The notes under the pieces were generated by a model. That model ran no database searches. It was not told the origin of the DNA and worked only from the letters and a program-made list of their open reading frames with translations. Positions 40,701 to 49,795 of a stretch of DNA of 64,000 bases are shown here, one piece after another. Position numbers and translations under genes: made by a program. Position 1 is the first letter of the stretch, and every line of letters begins with the position of its first letter. The stretch is from NCBI RefSeq assembly GCF_032164335.1, contig NZ_CP134152.1, forward strand, positions 4,216,001-4,280,000. Reading direction: 5' to 3'. Source of the DNA: Winslowiella toletana. GTDB lineage: Bacteria > Pseudomonadota > Gammaproteobacteria > Enterobacterales > Enterobacteriaceae.

Positions 40701-42033
40701 CATCCAGATCGGTTGGTGGCAGCGGTGCGGTGGTATCGCCAGCAGTGACTTCAGCGACAGGAGAAATATTGCCCGCCGCATCAGTTAAGGTGACATCGAG
40801 TAGTTGACCGTTGGTCTGCGCCGGATTCAGATCGACCGTAAAGTTACCTTCATCATCGACTGTGCCGGTCCCGATGGTATTACCCTCTGCATCGGTGACG
40901 GTCACGGTAGTGCCGGGCTCACCGCGGCCGCTAAGCGTGGTGCCGTCTTCAGAGACATCCAAATCGGTTGGAAGCAGCGGTGCGGTGCTGTCACCTGCAG
41001 TCACCTCAGCGACCGCCGAAACATTGCCCGCCGCGTCGGTCTGCGTGACATCCAGGATTTCGCCATTGGTTTGCGCCGGATCCAGGTTGACGGTGAAATT
41101 ACCATCCTCATCAACCGTACCGGTACCAATGATATTGCCCAGGGCATCTCTGACGATAACAGTATCACCTGCTTCGCCTCTGCCGCTTAACGTGGTGCCA
41201 TCTTCAGACACGCTGAGATCTGTAGGGGCATCTGGTGCATCAGTGTCTGAATCGCTGTCAGAATCAGAATCAGAATCACTGTCGCTGTCGCTGTCGGAGT
41301 CAGAATCACTGTCAGAATCACTTTCTGAGTCAGAATCTGAGTCACTCTCCGAGTCAGAGTCGCTATCGGAATCGCTGTTATCCGAATCGCTGTCAGAATC
41401 AGAATCGCTGTCAGAGTCAGAATCGCTGTCAGAGTCAGAATCGCTATCAGAGTCGCTGTCGGAGTCGGAATCGCTGTTATCCGAATCACTGTCGGAGTCA
41501 GAATCACTGTCCGAATCTGAGTCGCTCTCGGAATCGGAATCGGAATCGGAATCGGAATCGGAATCGGAGTCACTGTCGGAGTCAGAATCGCTGTCGTTCG
41601 ACAGATCGCGTGAATCACCGTCAGAAGAGTTAGCCGCCGCAGCCAAACCGAGAAAACCTAAACCACCGGCTCCAAGGAAGGCCGCAGTGCTGGCACTTGT
41701 CTCGGTGCCATAAAGCAGCCCTTCAATGTCAGCGATTGAGGTAAATTCAAAACCCGGTCCCGGATTCTCAATCCACCATAATGCGCCAGTCTGATCCTGT
41801 ATCACCAGATCGCTGATATTTCCTTCCGCATCAGCGACAAAGAAATTCTGAATAACAACTTTCTCTCCGGACTTGAGAGTGACGACTAAGTTATTTTGAT
41901 CGCGGGTAAGGGAGGCAATGTCCTCTCTGTTAAGTTGGAGCGTGACGACACTGGGCGAAGTTATACTAACTTCACTTCCATTTATACTGGAGGCTGAACC
42001 GCTATCTTTTGCGGTTACCTTGATTTCATTCAT
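31781..42033 (-). CDS. Giant BapA-like type I-secreted adhesin with Ser-Asp repeats (frame broken in the repeat)
   Basis: About 3,400 residues if read through. Residues 1-140 are a BapA/LapF prefix domain ([34 protein letters not shown], then a Gly/Ala-rich hydrophobic stretch). Next come a short Ser-Asp linker (~141-264), five ~85-residue Ig-like domains (~265-688), a huge Ser-Asp tract (~2,085 residues), and a C-terminal region with VCBS-like domains ([14 protein letters not shown]). It ends in a VCA0849-type type I secretion target ([31 protein letters not shown]). The N-terminal part is open from 42033 to 38647 and the C-terminal frame is open from about 36,950 to 31781. Between them several indels shift the Ser-Asp frame, so as given the gene is split. 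GGGAGTG precedes the ATG. Expected role: biofilm or surface adhesion, exported by the TolC/ABC/HlyD genes that follow. Confidence 0.85.
33711..39966 (-). repeat. Ser-Asp dipeptide repeat tract
   Basis: About 6.25 kb of hexamer-like repeats (TCN-GAY / AGC-GAY codons) encoding (Ser-Asp)n, over 1,000 dipeptides. Codons are varied (TCC, TCT, TCA, AGC; GAT, GAC), so the tract is held at protein level rather than being a simple DNA repeat. Long stretches recur: text around 35,370-35,700 reappears 1,242 bp further on. The antisense frame reads as (Ser-Glu-Ser-Leu)n and is a shadow. Confidence 0.92.
36947..38675 (-). other. Cluster of frame-shifting indels within the Ser-Asp tract
   Basis: Small deletions or insertions break the Ser-Asp frame repeatedly here, e.g. 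GGATCAGA near 36,955, GGAGACTG near 36,993, TATCTGTCGAGAA near 37,197, GCTCGGAA near 37,258 and 38,013, and GCTGTGAATC near 37,733 and 38,668. The flanking Ser-Asp sequence (33.7-36.9 and 38.9-39.9 kb) is free of them. The N-terminal and C-terminal halves are therefore in different frames. Confidence 0.85.
39969..41240 (-). repeat. Five tandem Ig-like domains of the adhesin
   Basis: Five ~85-residue copies, each with [20 protein letters not shown], a VTVTDxxGNxIGTG strand, a VDxxGNFTVxLxPAQTNG segment and a [20 protein letters not shown] end. These are the bacterial Ig-like modules common in BapA/Bap adhesins. The fifth copy, next to the long Ser-Asp tract, is the most diverged. Confidence 0.88.
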
Positions 42034-42123
42034 ATAACTTGCACTCCCTATAAGGGTTAGGCATTCGGTTACGAGTAATCAATCACACCAATAATTTCTG
42101 ACTGTTCCTCATGTAATAACAGA

Positions 42124-42144
42124 CAAAAAAACGCCGTAAGGCGT
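42124..42144 (-). terminator. Rho-independent terminator (leftward)
   Basis: Arms ACGCC/GGCGT around a 4-base loop, followed on the minus strand by seven T. It ends leftward transcripts from the EAL gene about 290 bp past its stop and about 90 bp before the adhesin start, so the adhesin should have its own promoter in the ~90 bp left, or be read through. The rest of 42,034-42,434 is AT-rich with no gene. Confidence 0.8.
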
Positions 42145-42434
42145 CACCAGAGCTCGCGGTTTTATTCGTATTTTTAACAACACCCAGAGATACGTATAAA
42201 GCTGCATCACTTTGGATTCATTCCCTATGATCTGACCAGGAAATTAAGTTTCTGCAGTAAATTATCTAATGAAGTAAAAATACAGGAAGGTTAGTTCTTT
42301 TCATTCTTTACCTGCACTGTCATCAAATAGTCACTCAGATAAATTTAAAAACACATACGCAAATAAGAAAGACGCTTAATTACGCCTTCCTTGCAGAATT
42401 AATAATAATGTTCGTTGATTATTTCATTTAATTA

Positions 42435-43127
42435 TTAGTGCAGTAGTTTAACCACAGCGTCAGCTTTCACAGGCTTCCAGTGATACCCCTGCATCCCCTT
42501 AACATCCAGCGCCCGCAGCTGCTCCTCATGCCTTGCGTGCTGAATTCCTTCAACGATGATAACGTCACAAAAAGCATTGAGATGAGAGATTAAGTCGCGA
42601 AACGCATTACTTTTTCCATACTGCCAGAAAAAATTCTTCTCAATCTTTACGTATTCAAACTTACCCTTCATCACCATGGTTAAGTTTGTGTTACCCGCAC
42701 CAAAATCATCCAGCCATAGGGGGCAAACTTTTGTCAGTTCTCTTAATAATAGGGATTCATCATTATCAGCATCACGTGAGAAAAAATTACATATTTCAAA
42801 ACGTAGAAGAGGCATCTGTGCGATTAATTGTTGCAACCTGAAATTATTGGTTATTTCATTGGCGATGACTTTATCAATGTGAACAGATATTTTCGGCAGG
42901 GTATTATTCTTTTGATAAATATTATCAAGCAGAGCCAACTGCTGATTAAATATTGACAAACGTTCAGACTGAGAAATCTGCAAAAAACCATTTTCTTTGT
43001 CTTGTTTGCAATAAAAAGATCTATTGGATGAGACAAACTTAGTCAAAAGTTCATAGGCAATTAGCGATCCAGAAAAATCACGTATCGGTTCCAGAATGAA
43101 CTGGTAATTATCATTATTTTCATTCAT
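42435..43127 (-). CDS. Stand-alone EAL-domain protein, probably degenerate
   Basis: 230 residues, EAL domain only, no membrane segment or sensor. The EAL motif is ELL (Glu26). The metal-site Asn is replaced by His83 (SVHIDK), while Glu111, Asp140-Asp141 (LDDFGAG), Lys161 (KIEK), Glu193 (VEGI) and Gln213 (QGY) remain. Loss of the Asn and the altered EAL motif suggest weak or no c-di-GMP phosphodiesterase activity; YdiV-type EAL proteins act instead by protein binding. It lies ~400 bp upstream of the giant adhesin in the same direction, a natural position for a regulator of biofilm genes. The ATG follows an AAGG leader. Confidence 0.82.
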   Translation of the reverse strand: MNENNDNYQFILEPIRDFSGSLIAYELLTKFVSSNRSFYCKQDKENGFLQISQSERLSIFNQQLALLDNIYQKNNTLPKISVHIDKVIANEITNNFRLQQLIAQMPLLRFEICNFFSRDADNDESLLLRELTKVCPLWLDDFGAGNTNLTMVMKGKFEYVKIEKNFFWQYGKSNAFRDLISHLNAFCDVIIVEGIQHARHEEQLRALDVKGMQGYHWKPVKADAVVKLLH

Positions 43128-44085
43128 AGCCCATTACCTTCACACCTGCAAGTACGATTAATACCAGAACCTCAGAAAACTACTTATGAATATTTTCGTT
43201 CAAAGTCAGAGCAGGCGAACAGACACACTATTAATTAAAATTTTACAAAATCCTAGCTTACAGAAACAGATATTAAAAATTGGTTAAATCTTCCTTAACT
43301 CAAATCATCATAGGTAAAAACTATCAATAAAGAGAAAATTTAGCTTACGTTTGTCAAAATCGTCAGATGACTCTTCTTTATCATTGCATGCACAAAAATC
43401 ACTTAAGCAATTGTCCAATTAACACCTTGAATGCATGGCTATTTAAGCGATTAGAAGTGAAGTTTTCGTGCATTACCTCCTTATTTCACCGCATAAAACT
43501 GGTTATATAACAACCAAATAGTTAATATAAAATTAACAATAAACCTAATGAATAATTAAGAAAATGCATGTAATTGCATCTGATTGCGGTCAAAACCCCC
43601 CTCCAAAAACCCCTAATTCACCTCATTACAGATTTTTCCCGAAAAGGCTTTAACATTAAAAATTATAATAATTACATTAACGAAACTTTCTGTCGTGATG
43701 GAGATCACTGCGCAGATGACGTAGAAACCACGAAAAATGAGTGAATCTCGCGGCAAAAAAGTGACTAATCGCTCAATAAACACTCAAAAAAAGCACCCAG
43801 AGAAGCAAAAAAAACGCTGAATGTTTTAAGCCCTCTCAGCGATTGATTAAAAAAATAAAACAAAAAAGCACTTATCATTCAAAAAAAACACCATGAGATT
43901 GCAACATCAGCAGAAATGTTAACGGTTTGTGAATGAAGGAATTCATCCAAAACCCTTCAGCCATACTGATTAACATCGGATATCTTCATTTAGCATTGCT
44001 GTCGTAAAATTCTGACAGAAGGGTGCTACTGGATTATCCCTGCTAAAGTACCCTTTTCCTGTTCTGACGATGTCATGACTATGCA
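43128..44085. other. AT-rich non-coding stretch
   Basis: Nearly 1 kb with many A-runs and no convincing open frame on either strand. The right part of the EAL leader is here. I see no named element. Confidence 0.6.
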
Positions 44086-44089
44086 GCCA

Positions 44090-44540
44090 CCCCTCGCTTT
44101 GCGCGCAATGATGGTCAGGCGGCTGAATGTGTTGGGTTTAAACACTCTCTCCCCTGCCCACCTGAGGCTGGAAAAGTTGCAGTGCGCATGAATCAGTCGT
44201 CCATTGACTTTTCACATCTGATCACCCTATCGGGAGCTGAACACACGCGCACGCAGCGGCGCTGACGATCGGCATACGGTGCAAGCAATGAATGTAATGG
44301 GTGGGCTCGATGCAATGCTGGATTGCATTGGTGGTCAGGAAGCATAGACGCTGGCGGAAGCGGTCAATCCTTAGGGTAAATTTATCAGCTATAGCCTGTT
44401 GCCCGGCGTACCGATATCTCTCCAGCTGCAGCGCCCGACCGCTAACGTGCTGATTCAGTGCAGATAGCGCAATATCGCGGCCAATCTGACACCAGCAATG
44501 ATCAAGAACGCGCTGACTAAGTCAGCGCGTTGCTATAAAG
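44090..44540 (+). pseudogene. Decayed zinc-type alcohol dehydrogenase/quinone reductase
   Basis: Two parts of a medium-chain oxidoreductase in different frames. From about 44,090: FKHSLPCPPEAGKVAVRM then NQSSIDFSHLITLSGAE, like the N-terminal start of such enzymes. From about 44,303: GLDAMLDCIGGQEA, a stop, TLAEAVNP, a stop, then GKFISYSLLPGVPISLQLQ, like the post-Rossmann part. The middle of the gene, including the cofactor-binding motif, is deleted and at least three stops interrupt the rest. It is clearly non-functional. Confidence 0.7.
44507..44531 (-). terminator. Strong hairpin downstream of the isochorismatase gene
   Basis: Perfect 11-bp arms AACGCGCTGAC and GTCAGCGCGTT with a 3-base loop, 39 bases past the stop of the leftward hydrolase gene. 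No long U-tract on either strand, so efficiency is uncertain. Confidence 0.6.
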
Positions 44541-44569
44541 GAAGAGAATGCTTCGGCGGATGGAAAACA

Positions 44570-45211
44570 TTACGCCTGGCGTTGTGGCGCTTTGTGCACC
44601 AGCGTGTAAGCGTAATCAACACCCATACCGTAAGCACCGCTGTGCTCACGCACTAAATCCATCACCGCGTCATAAGTCTCTTTACGCGCCCAGTCACGCT
44701 GGTACTCCAGCAGCACCTGCTGCCACGTCACCGGTACCGCGCCAGCCTGTACCATGCGGTCGATAGAGCGCTCATGGGCATCAACGCTGGTGCCGCCTGA
44801 AGTATCAGTCACCACGTACACTTCATAGCCCTCTTTCAGCGCCATCAGGGCCGGAAACGTCAGACAGACTTCGGTCCACAAGGCAGAAATAATCAGTTTT
44901 TTACGACCGGTTGCCTTTACTGCTTCAACGAATGCCGCGTCTTCCCACGAGTTCATTGAGGTGCGCTCAATCGGTTTCACTTGCGGATGCACCGCCAGCA
45001 GTTCCGGCCAGATATAGCCGCTGAAGCTTTCGGTTTCTACTGAGGTGTAAATCACCGGCACGTTAAAAACCTTGCCCGCTTTCGCCAAAGCAACCGTGTT
45101 ATTTTTAAGCTGCTGCCTGTCGATATTGGCGACGCCGAAAGACATTTGCGGCTGATGGTCGATGAAAATCAGCGCGGAATTCTGTGGATCAAGCAGGTCG
45201 AATTTAGACAT
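44570..45211 (-). CDS. ycaC: Isochorismatase-family hydrolase, YcaC-like
   Basis: 213 residues of the cysteine-hydrolase (isochorismatase-like) fold: catalytic Asp in FIDHQPQ (~18), Lys ~84 region in QVKPIERTS, and the nucleophilic Cys in ALWTEVCLTFPA (~120). Length and the TSMNSWED and VTWQQVLLEYQRDW segments match E. coli YcaC and its relatives, octameric enzymes of unknown physiological substrate. It has GAGGAAA before the ATG. It is monocistronic: a hairpin follows and ~165 bp separate it from the diguanylate cyclase. The symbol rests on family resemblance. Confidence 0.75.
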   Translation of the reverse strand: MSKFDLLDPQNSALIFIDHQPQMSFGVANIDRQQLKNNTVALAKAGKVFNVPVIYTSVETESFSGYIWPELLAVHPQVKPIERTSMNSWEDAAFVEAVKATGRKKLIISALWTEVCLTFPALMALKEGYEVYVVTDTSGGTSVDAHERSIDRMVQAGAVPVTWQQVLLEYQRDWARKETYDAVMDLVREHSGAYGMGVDYAYTLVHKAPQRQA

Positions 45212-45377
45212 GATTATTTCCTCTCAGGATATTGTTTTCGGTTAGTGTTGTGCTGCTGGAGATAACAATACGAGAGGAACGTTTTCACAGATAGCGGAAA
45301 GAATTTGTCAACTTGTTGAATAATTTTTGTGTCTGCCAACAGCGAGCATCCGCAGCGATATACTGCGGATCCGTCGG

Positions 45378-46823
45378 TTAACGTATCGGTTCTGCTGCCG
45401 TCGCAATAGGTTGCATGGTCTGATTACGCCCGTTACGTTTGGCCTGATAAAGCTGCTTATCCGCCGCCGATATTAACGTATTTACCGTTTCGACACGGCT
45501 TTTTTGGGGCCGGATTTCGTTGGCAATACCAATACTGACGGTGATGCTAACGGTATTACCTTGCAGCAGAAACTTACGCATGAAAATGGCAATACGAATC
45601 TGCTCGGCTATCCGAAACAGCGCGGTTCGTTCGTGATTAAACAATACCACCATAAACTCTTCACCACCGAAACGGCACAGCATCCCCTGGTCACCAATCA
45701 CGGTACGCATCCGGCTCGCAATCTCTTGCAGTACGGCATCACCGGAATCGTGACCAAAACTGTCGTTGACCACTTTAAAATAATCGATATCAACCAGCAT
45801 TACGCCCGCACTTTGCACATTGGGTTGCCCGCTATCATCTGTTTGACGCAACTGCTCATACAAACCGGAGCGGGAGAGCAAGCGGGTGAGAAAATCATAA
45901 TTGGCGCGCAACGCCAACTGTTTATTCAGCTGCAGAATGGCATCAACACTGACTGCCACAATCAACGGGCTGATGGCGACCGTCGCAATGCCCAGTCGCG
46001 CAGAAACCAGCTGACTCAAAGCCAGCAGTTCGTCATTACCCTGAATATTCATTACCCCGTTAACCACCAGCATAATTTCGGCGACGCCAACTATCAGCGT
46101 AATCAGACTGGTGACAGCAATCGGATAAACAATCGCACACCAGATCAGCGCCGGCAGGGGAAATGTCAGGCTGCCAGCACCGCCAATCAACGCAGCAGCA
46201 ATAATTGATGCCAAAACTGCTATAGCAGGTAACAGTTTTTTCAGACGCCAGCACGATAAATTCAGGCTAAAACGTGCTGGCAGGGTCAGCAAGGGAGGTA
46301 ATAACAGCACTCCCGTCGAGAATTGCTCACTGACCCAGTCACTCCATACCGGTAAAAAGTTCTCACCGACTGTCGCCCCTTCAGCCAGCGTTCCCCACGT
46401 GGCGCTTGCCAAAGCTCCCAGCAAACAAGCAGGAAAAATCAGCAGCGCTTTGCCCGGACGGCTCAGTCCGGGAACGGGCTTATTGCGTTTAATCAACAGG
46501 CTGGCAACGATGAGAATGAAAATAATATTGGCAAAGTTGATAGTAAAAGATCGGGATGCCCAGCCGGAAAAGACCAAATCATTAAACACCATTGCCAGAT
46601 AGCAAATCAGATAAGTTCGGCTGCGATGAAGAAAAGGAAAGCGGACGATTATTCCTGCCAGCAATGCATTGACCGGCCAGAACAGTGACAGTTCTGGTGG
46701 CAGCCGCAGGTGCCCGCCAATAAAACAGAATAGTACAGTCACGAGAAACACCGTTAAGGCATTGGCCTTATTATTATTTTCATCAAGCAGATTGAATCGC
46801 ATAGACTCTGATACCCATAACAT
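45378..46823 (-). CDS. MASE1-GGDEF diguanylate cyclase
   Basis: 481 residues. Residues ~20-300 form an eight-helix MASE1 membrane sensor; residues ~305-470 form a GGDEF domain with the intact GGEEF at 386-390 and the substrate-binding DIDYFKVVNDSFGH. It makes c-di-GMP from GTP at the inner membrane. The product-inhibition RxxD site expected just before GGEEF is absent (IGDQG there), so feedback control is probably lost. An ATG seven codons in (46802) is an alternative start; neither has a strong ribosome-binding site. It is a possible partner of the EAL protein in controlling the nearby adhesins, but no direct link is seen. Confidence 0.9.
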   Translation of the reverse strand: MLWVSESMRFNLLDENNNKANALTVFLVTVLFCFIGGHLRLPPELSLFWPVNALLAGIIVRFPFLHRSRTYLICYLAMVFNDLVFSGWASRSFTINFANIIFILIVASLLIKRNKPVPGLSRPGKALLIFPACLLGALASATWGTLAEGATVGENFLPVWSDWVSEQFSTGVLLLPPLLTLPARFSLNLSCWRLKKLLPAIAVLASIIAAALIGGAGSLTFPLPALIWCAIVYPIAVTSLITLIVGVAEIMLVVNGVMNIQGNDELLALSQLVSARLGIATVAISPLIVAVSVDAILQLNKQLALRANYDFLTRLLSRSGLYEQLRQTDDSGQPNVQSAGVMLVDIDYFKVVNDSFGHDSGDAVLQEIASRMRTVIGDQGMLCRFGGEEFMVVLFNHERTALFRIAEQIRIAIFMRKFLLQGNTVSITVSIGIANEIRPQKSRVETVNTLISAADKQLYQAKRNGRNQTMQPIATAAEPIR

Positions 46824-47000
46824 TCCACTGCTTCAACCTCAATAATGTTTGAGGTTAGCCCTGACACGTTTAATTGAAGTGATTTGTGCCCAGCCAGACG
46901 GCTTAAGGCAAAATAATATTCTGTTTATTATTGTCTGGTGAGATTATTCCTGGTTGTATTAATCAGGATGTTATCACAGGAAAACGGCAACGGTTATAAC

Positions 47001-47035
47001 AAAGCGGGTGCTATCTGTACGATGGCACCCGCTTT
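47001..47035. terminator. Bidirectional rho-independent terminator
   Basis: 11-bp arms AAAGCGGGTGC and GCACCCGCTTT around a 13-base loop, with T-runs reading in both directions. It ends the carbonic anhydrase-SulP operon 26 bp past its stop. Confidence 0.8.
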
Positions 47036-47060
47036 TAACAGAGGAAGGAATGAGTCTTAA

Positions 47061-48536
47061 TTATTTAACTGCAACTGGCCACTGGCTTAGCTTGATCCCA
47101 CGGTCATCGGCATTTTCGCTAAAGTCTTTCAGCACAGCTTTTACATCAGGATCGATATACTCCGCATTATCATGATCGACAATTACCACACTATTTTCCG
47201 GAATCTCAGCCAGTAAATTTTGCAGTCGGGGATTGTGCATGAAAGTGAGGTTTTGCTGAAAGCGCAGCACGTAATGATCTTCATAACGGGTAAGCTGCAA
47301 CGCGTTGCGATGGCTCTTATAGACGCTAAAGAGAATTTGAGTAGCAATACCGAGGCCAATACCCGCCAACATACCAAAGACGATTATTCCAATAATGGTC
47401 GCCATAAATGGTACGAACTGCTGCGACCCCATGCGAAACTGTTCAATAAACAGTCGCGGTGTTGCCAGTTTATATCCGGTATATAACAATACTGCCGCAA
47501 GGCTCGCCAGCGGAATCGCATTAAGCAAGCCACTGAAGTACAGCCCACAGACCACCAACAACGCACCATGAAGTAAAATCGACAGTTTACTTTGCGCTCC
47601 GGCATTGACGTTGACCGAGCTACGCACAATCACTGCGGTAATCGGTAAGCCGCCAAAAAAACCCGACAGCATATTGCCGACTCCCTGTGCGCGCATCTCC
47701 TTATCAGGTGACGGCGAGGGATTTTGTGGACGTAATTTATTCAATGCTTCCTGACTGAGCAAGGTTTCCAGGCTGGCGACCAGCGCCAGCGTTACCGCAA
47801 CCACATACACCGAAGGATTACGCCATGCCTGCCAGTCCGGACGCTCCAGTTCACTGGTCAGCTGCCCAAGGCTGTCAAACTCTGGCAGTGTAATGCGCGG
47901 TAGGCTGCTGACAAATTCCGGATGAATTCCTCCGCCAAACACCGTCGCCATGCAGCCAGCCAGTACCGCAATCAGCGGGCCTGGCACCCAGCTAAGACCT
48001 TTTATTTGTTTTACCCGCGGTGTCGTCCATACCCACAGAATGAATAATCCCGTGGCGGCCACCGCAATAGCCGATGAGGAGAAGATAAAATCTCCGCTGA
48101 ACAGCGCCGCGAGGCTGCTCTCTTCAGCCGCCCCCAGCGCCACCGGAATCTGCTGCATAATCAGTAAAATACCAATCGCGGCCAGCATCCCTTTAATCAC
48201 ACTTCCCGGCACCAGAGAGATAAAACGTCCGGCGCGGACCACACCAAACAGAAATTGCAGAATACCGGCCAGTATCAGTGCCAGCAGAAAAGCGGAGAAC
48301 GATCCAAGCGTCTCAATGGCGGCGACCACTATAGTCACCAGCCCGGCTGCCGGTCCGCTGACCGCAAAGCGCGACGGGCTTAATGAAGTAACGATCAACC
48401 CGCCAATAACACCGGTTAACAGTCCGACAAACGGCGGTAAACCACTGGCCTGCGCGATGCCCAGACACAGCGGCAAGGCCACCAGAAACACAACGAGACC
48501 GGCAGGAAGATCCTGGCGCAGCGTTCTCAGATTCAT
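47061..48536 (-). CDS. SulP-family anion transporter (probable bicarbonate uptake)
   Basis: 491 residues with 10-14 hydrophobic segments and the SulP consensus in the first helices (GLVVFLVALPLCLGIAQASG, then SPSRFAVSGPAAG). A short STAS-like C-terminal part follows the last helix (~410-491, VVIVDHDNAEYIDPD). SulP proteins carry sulfate, bicarbonate or dicarboxylates. Its start overlaps the stop of a beta-carbonic anhydrase by 4 bp, which argues for bicarbonate, as in natural SulP-carbonic anhydrase fusions. It is the second gene of a two-gene leftward operon closed by a terminator. Confidence 0.9.
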   Translation of the reverse strand: MNLRTLRQDLPAGLVVFLVALPLCLGIAQASGLPPFVGLLTGVIGGLIVTSLSPSRFAVSGPAAGLVTIVVAAIETLGSFSAFLLALILAGILQFLFGVVRAGRFISLVPGSVIKGMLAAIGILLIMQQIPVALGAAEESSLAALFSGDFIFSSSAIAVAATGLFILWVWTTPRVKQIKGLSWVPGPLIAVLAGCMATVFGGGIHPEFVSSLPRITLPEFDSLGQLTSELERPDWQAWRNPSVYVVAVTLALVASLETLLSQEALNKLRPQNPSPSPDKEMRAQGVGNMLSGFFGGLPITAVIVRSSVNVNAGAQSKLSILLHGALLVVCGLYFSGLLNAIPLASLAAVLLYTGYKLATPRLFIEQFRMGSQQFVPFMATIIGIIVFGMLAGIGLGIATQILFSVYKSHRNALQLTRYEDHYVLRFQQNLTFMHNPRLQNLLAEIPENSVVIVDHDNAEYIDPDVKAVLKDFSENADDRGIKLSQWPVAVK

Positions 48537-49162
48537 GGTGAGGATTCCTCGGTAGATTGCTGAATTAACTCGGTAAGATGCCCCGACTGCAGATCATACA
48601 CGCAGCCATAGACATCCAGCTCAACGCCCTGTTGCCAGGCTTTTCTCACTGCTTCAGTGGCCACCAGCCGGGAGAACTGCGCGATAACATTGGCCTCAAC
48701 CAGTCTGTTTTGCCGTACGCTTTCTTCGTCCTTATCAGCATGAAAAGCCGCTAAATCGTCTGACAGCGACGACCGCAGTTGCGTAATACGCCGCGCCAGC
48801 GGTGAGTTTTCACCCGCCAGCGAGCTATTGGGTAATGCCACCGCCGCCTGCACACCGCCACAACCATAATGACCGCACAGCACGATGCGTGAGACATTGA
48901 GATATTCCAGCGCGTATTGCAGCACGCTCATAAAATTGTCATCGTCCTCAATCACCATATTGGCGATATTACGATGCACAAACAGTTCTCCGGAATGCGA
49001 GCCTGTCAGTACCTCGGCGGGTACGCGGCTATCAGAGCATCCTATCCATAACGAATGCGGTTTCTGCTGGTGCAGATACTTATCGAAATACTTAGGATTG
49101 CGCTGTCGCCGTTGTAATGCCCAACTGCGATTTTTAGCTAACAGGGGTTTAAGCGTCGTCAA
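48533..49162 (-). CDS. Beta-class carbonic anhydrase
   Basis: 209 residues. The zinc ligands are Cys42 and Asp44 (CSDSRVP), His98 and Cys101 (CGHYGCGG). The enzyme interconverts CO2 and bicarbonate in the cytoplasm. Length and the VHRNIAN motif are standard for bacterial beta enzymes such as Can/CynT. Translationally coupled to the SulP transporter behind it, suggesting it equilibrates imported bicarbonate. Possibly a paralogue of a housekeeping Can elsewhere in the genome. Confidence 0.93.
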   Translation of the reverse strand: MTTLKPLLAKNRSWALQRRQRNPKYFDKYLHQQKPHSLWIGCSDSRVPAEVLTGSHSGELFVHRNIANMVIEDDDNFMSVLQYALEYLNVSRIVLCGHYGCGGVQAAVALPNSSLAGENSPLARRITQLRSSLSDDLAAFHADKDEESVRQNRLVEANVIAQFSRLVATEAVRKAWQQGVELDVYGCVYDLQSGHLTELIQQSTEESSP

Positions 49163-49795
49163 AATAATAGTCTCTCTGTGGCAACAATCTGGCCTCTATC
49201 TGGCCGAATAAATAAATCTCACAATCGCACTCGCGGAAATAACCCAGCTACTCACGGCAGGAAAACGTCAGGAGAATAATCTTTAACACTTAACAGACTA
49301 ATAGAGTATTAGGAAATAGACCACAATGACAAATAAAAAATTGAATGTAATTTTACTTAAAGAAAATGTATTCTTTAGTAAATAAGAAAAATGAAACTTG
49401 TAATTTATATGCTAATGGGCACACCAAGAAAAATCTTAGTTTTCATTGAGTTAATATTAAAGTTGCATCTTATTTACCTATATTATTAATAACCACACTT
49501 CTAATAAGAGTACAATTCAAAAAAGACTCCAGTCTCAATCCAATATCTCGCATGTTATTTCACCCTACTCTTTCAGTGAATTATTCTGCGTATATCAGTA
49601 AACGAGATAAGTTATTATGGGCAATTGAACAGTATTAAGGTTGATATTTAGGAAAACGCTTACTTCCGCAATTAATCAGATTAAATCTTTCCCCGGTATA
49701 ATATTAAGATAAATCTTACCCATTGTTACCCTACTGTCGGTAGAGTAATTTATAATTAAAGACCTGCTGACGTTTGTGATAACTGAGATCTCAAC
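49163..49795. other. AT-rich intergenic stretch between divergent genes
   Basis: About 630 bp separating the leftward carbonic anhydrase from the rightward YfiH-type gene. It must hold promoters for both. Very AT-rich with many A/T runs; no gene or named element recognised. Confidence 0.6.
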
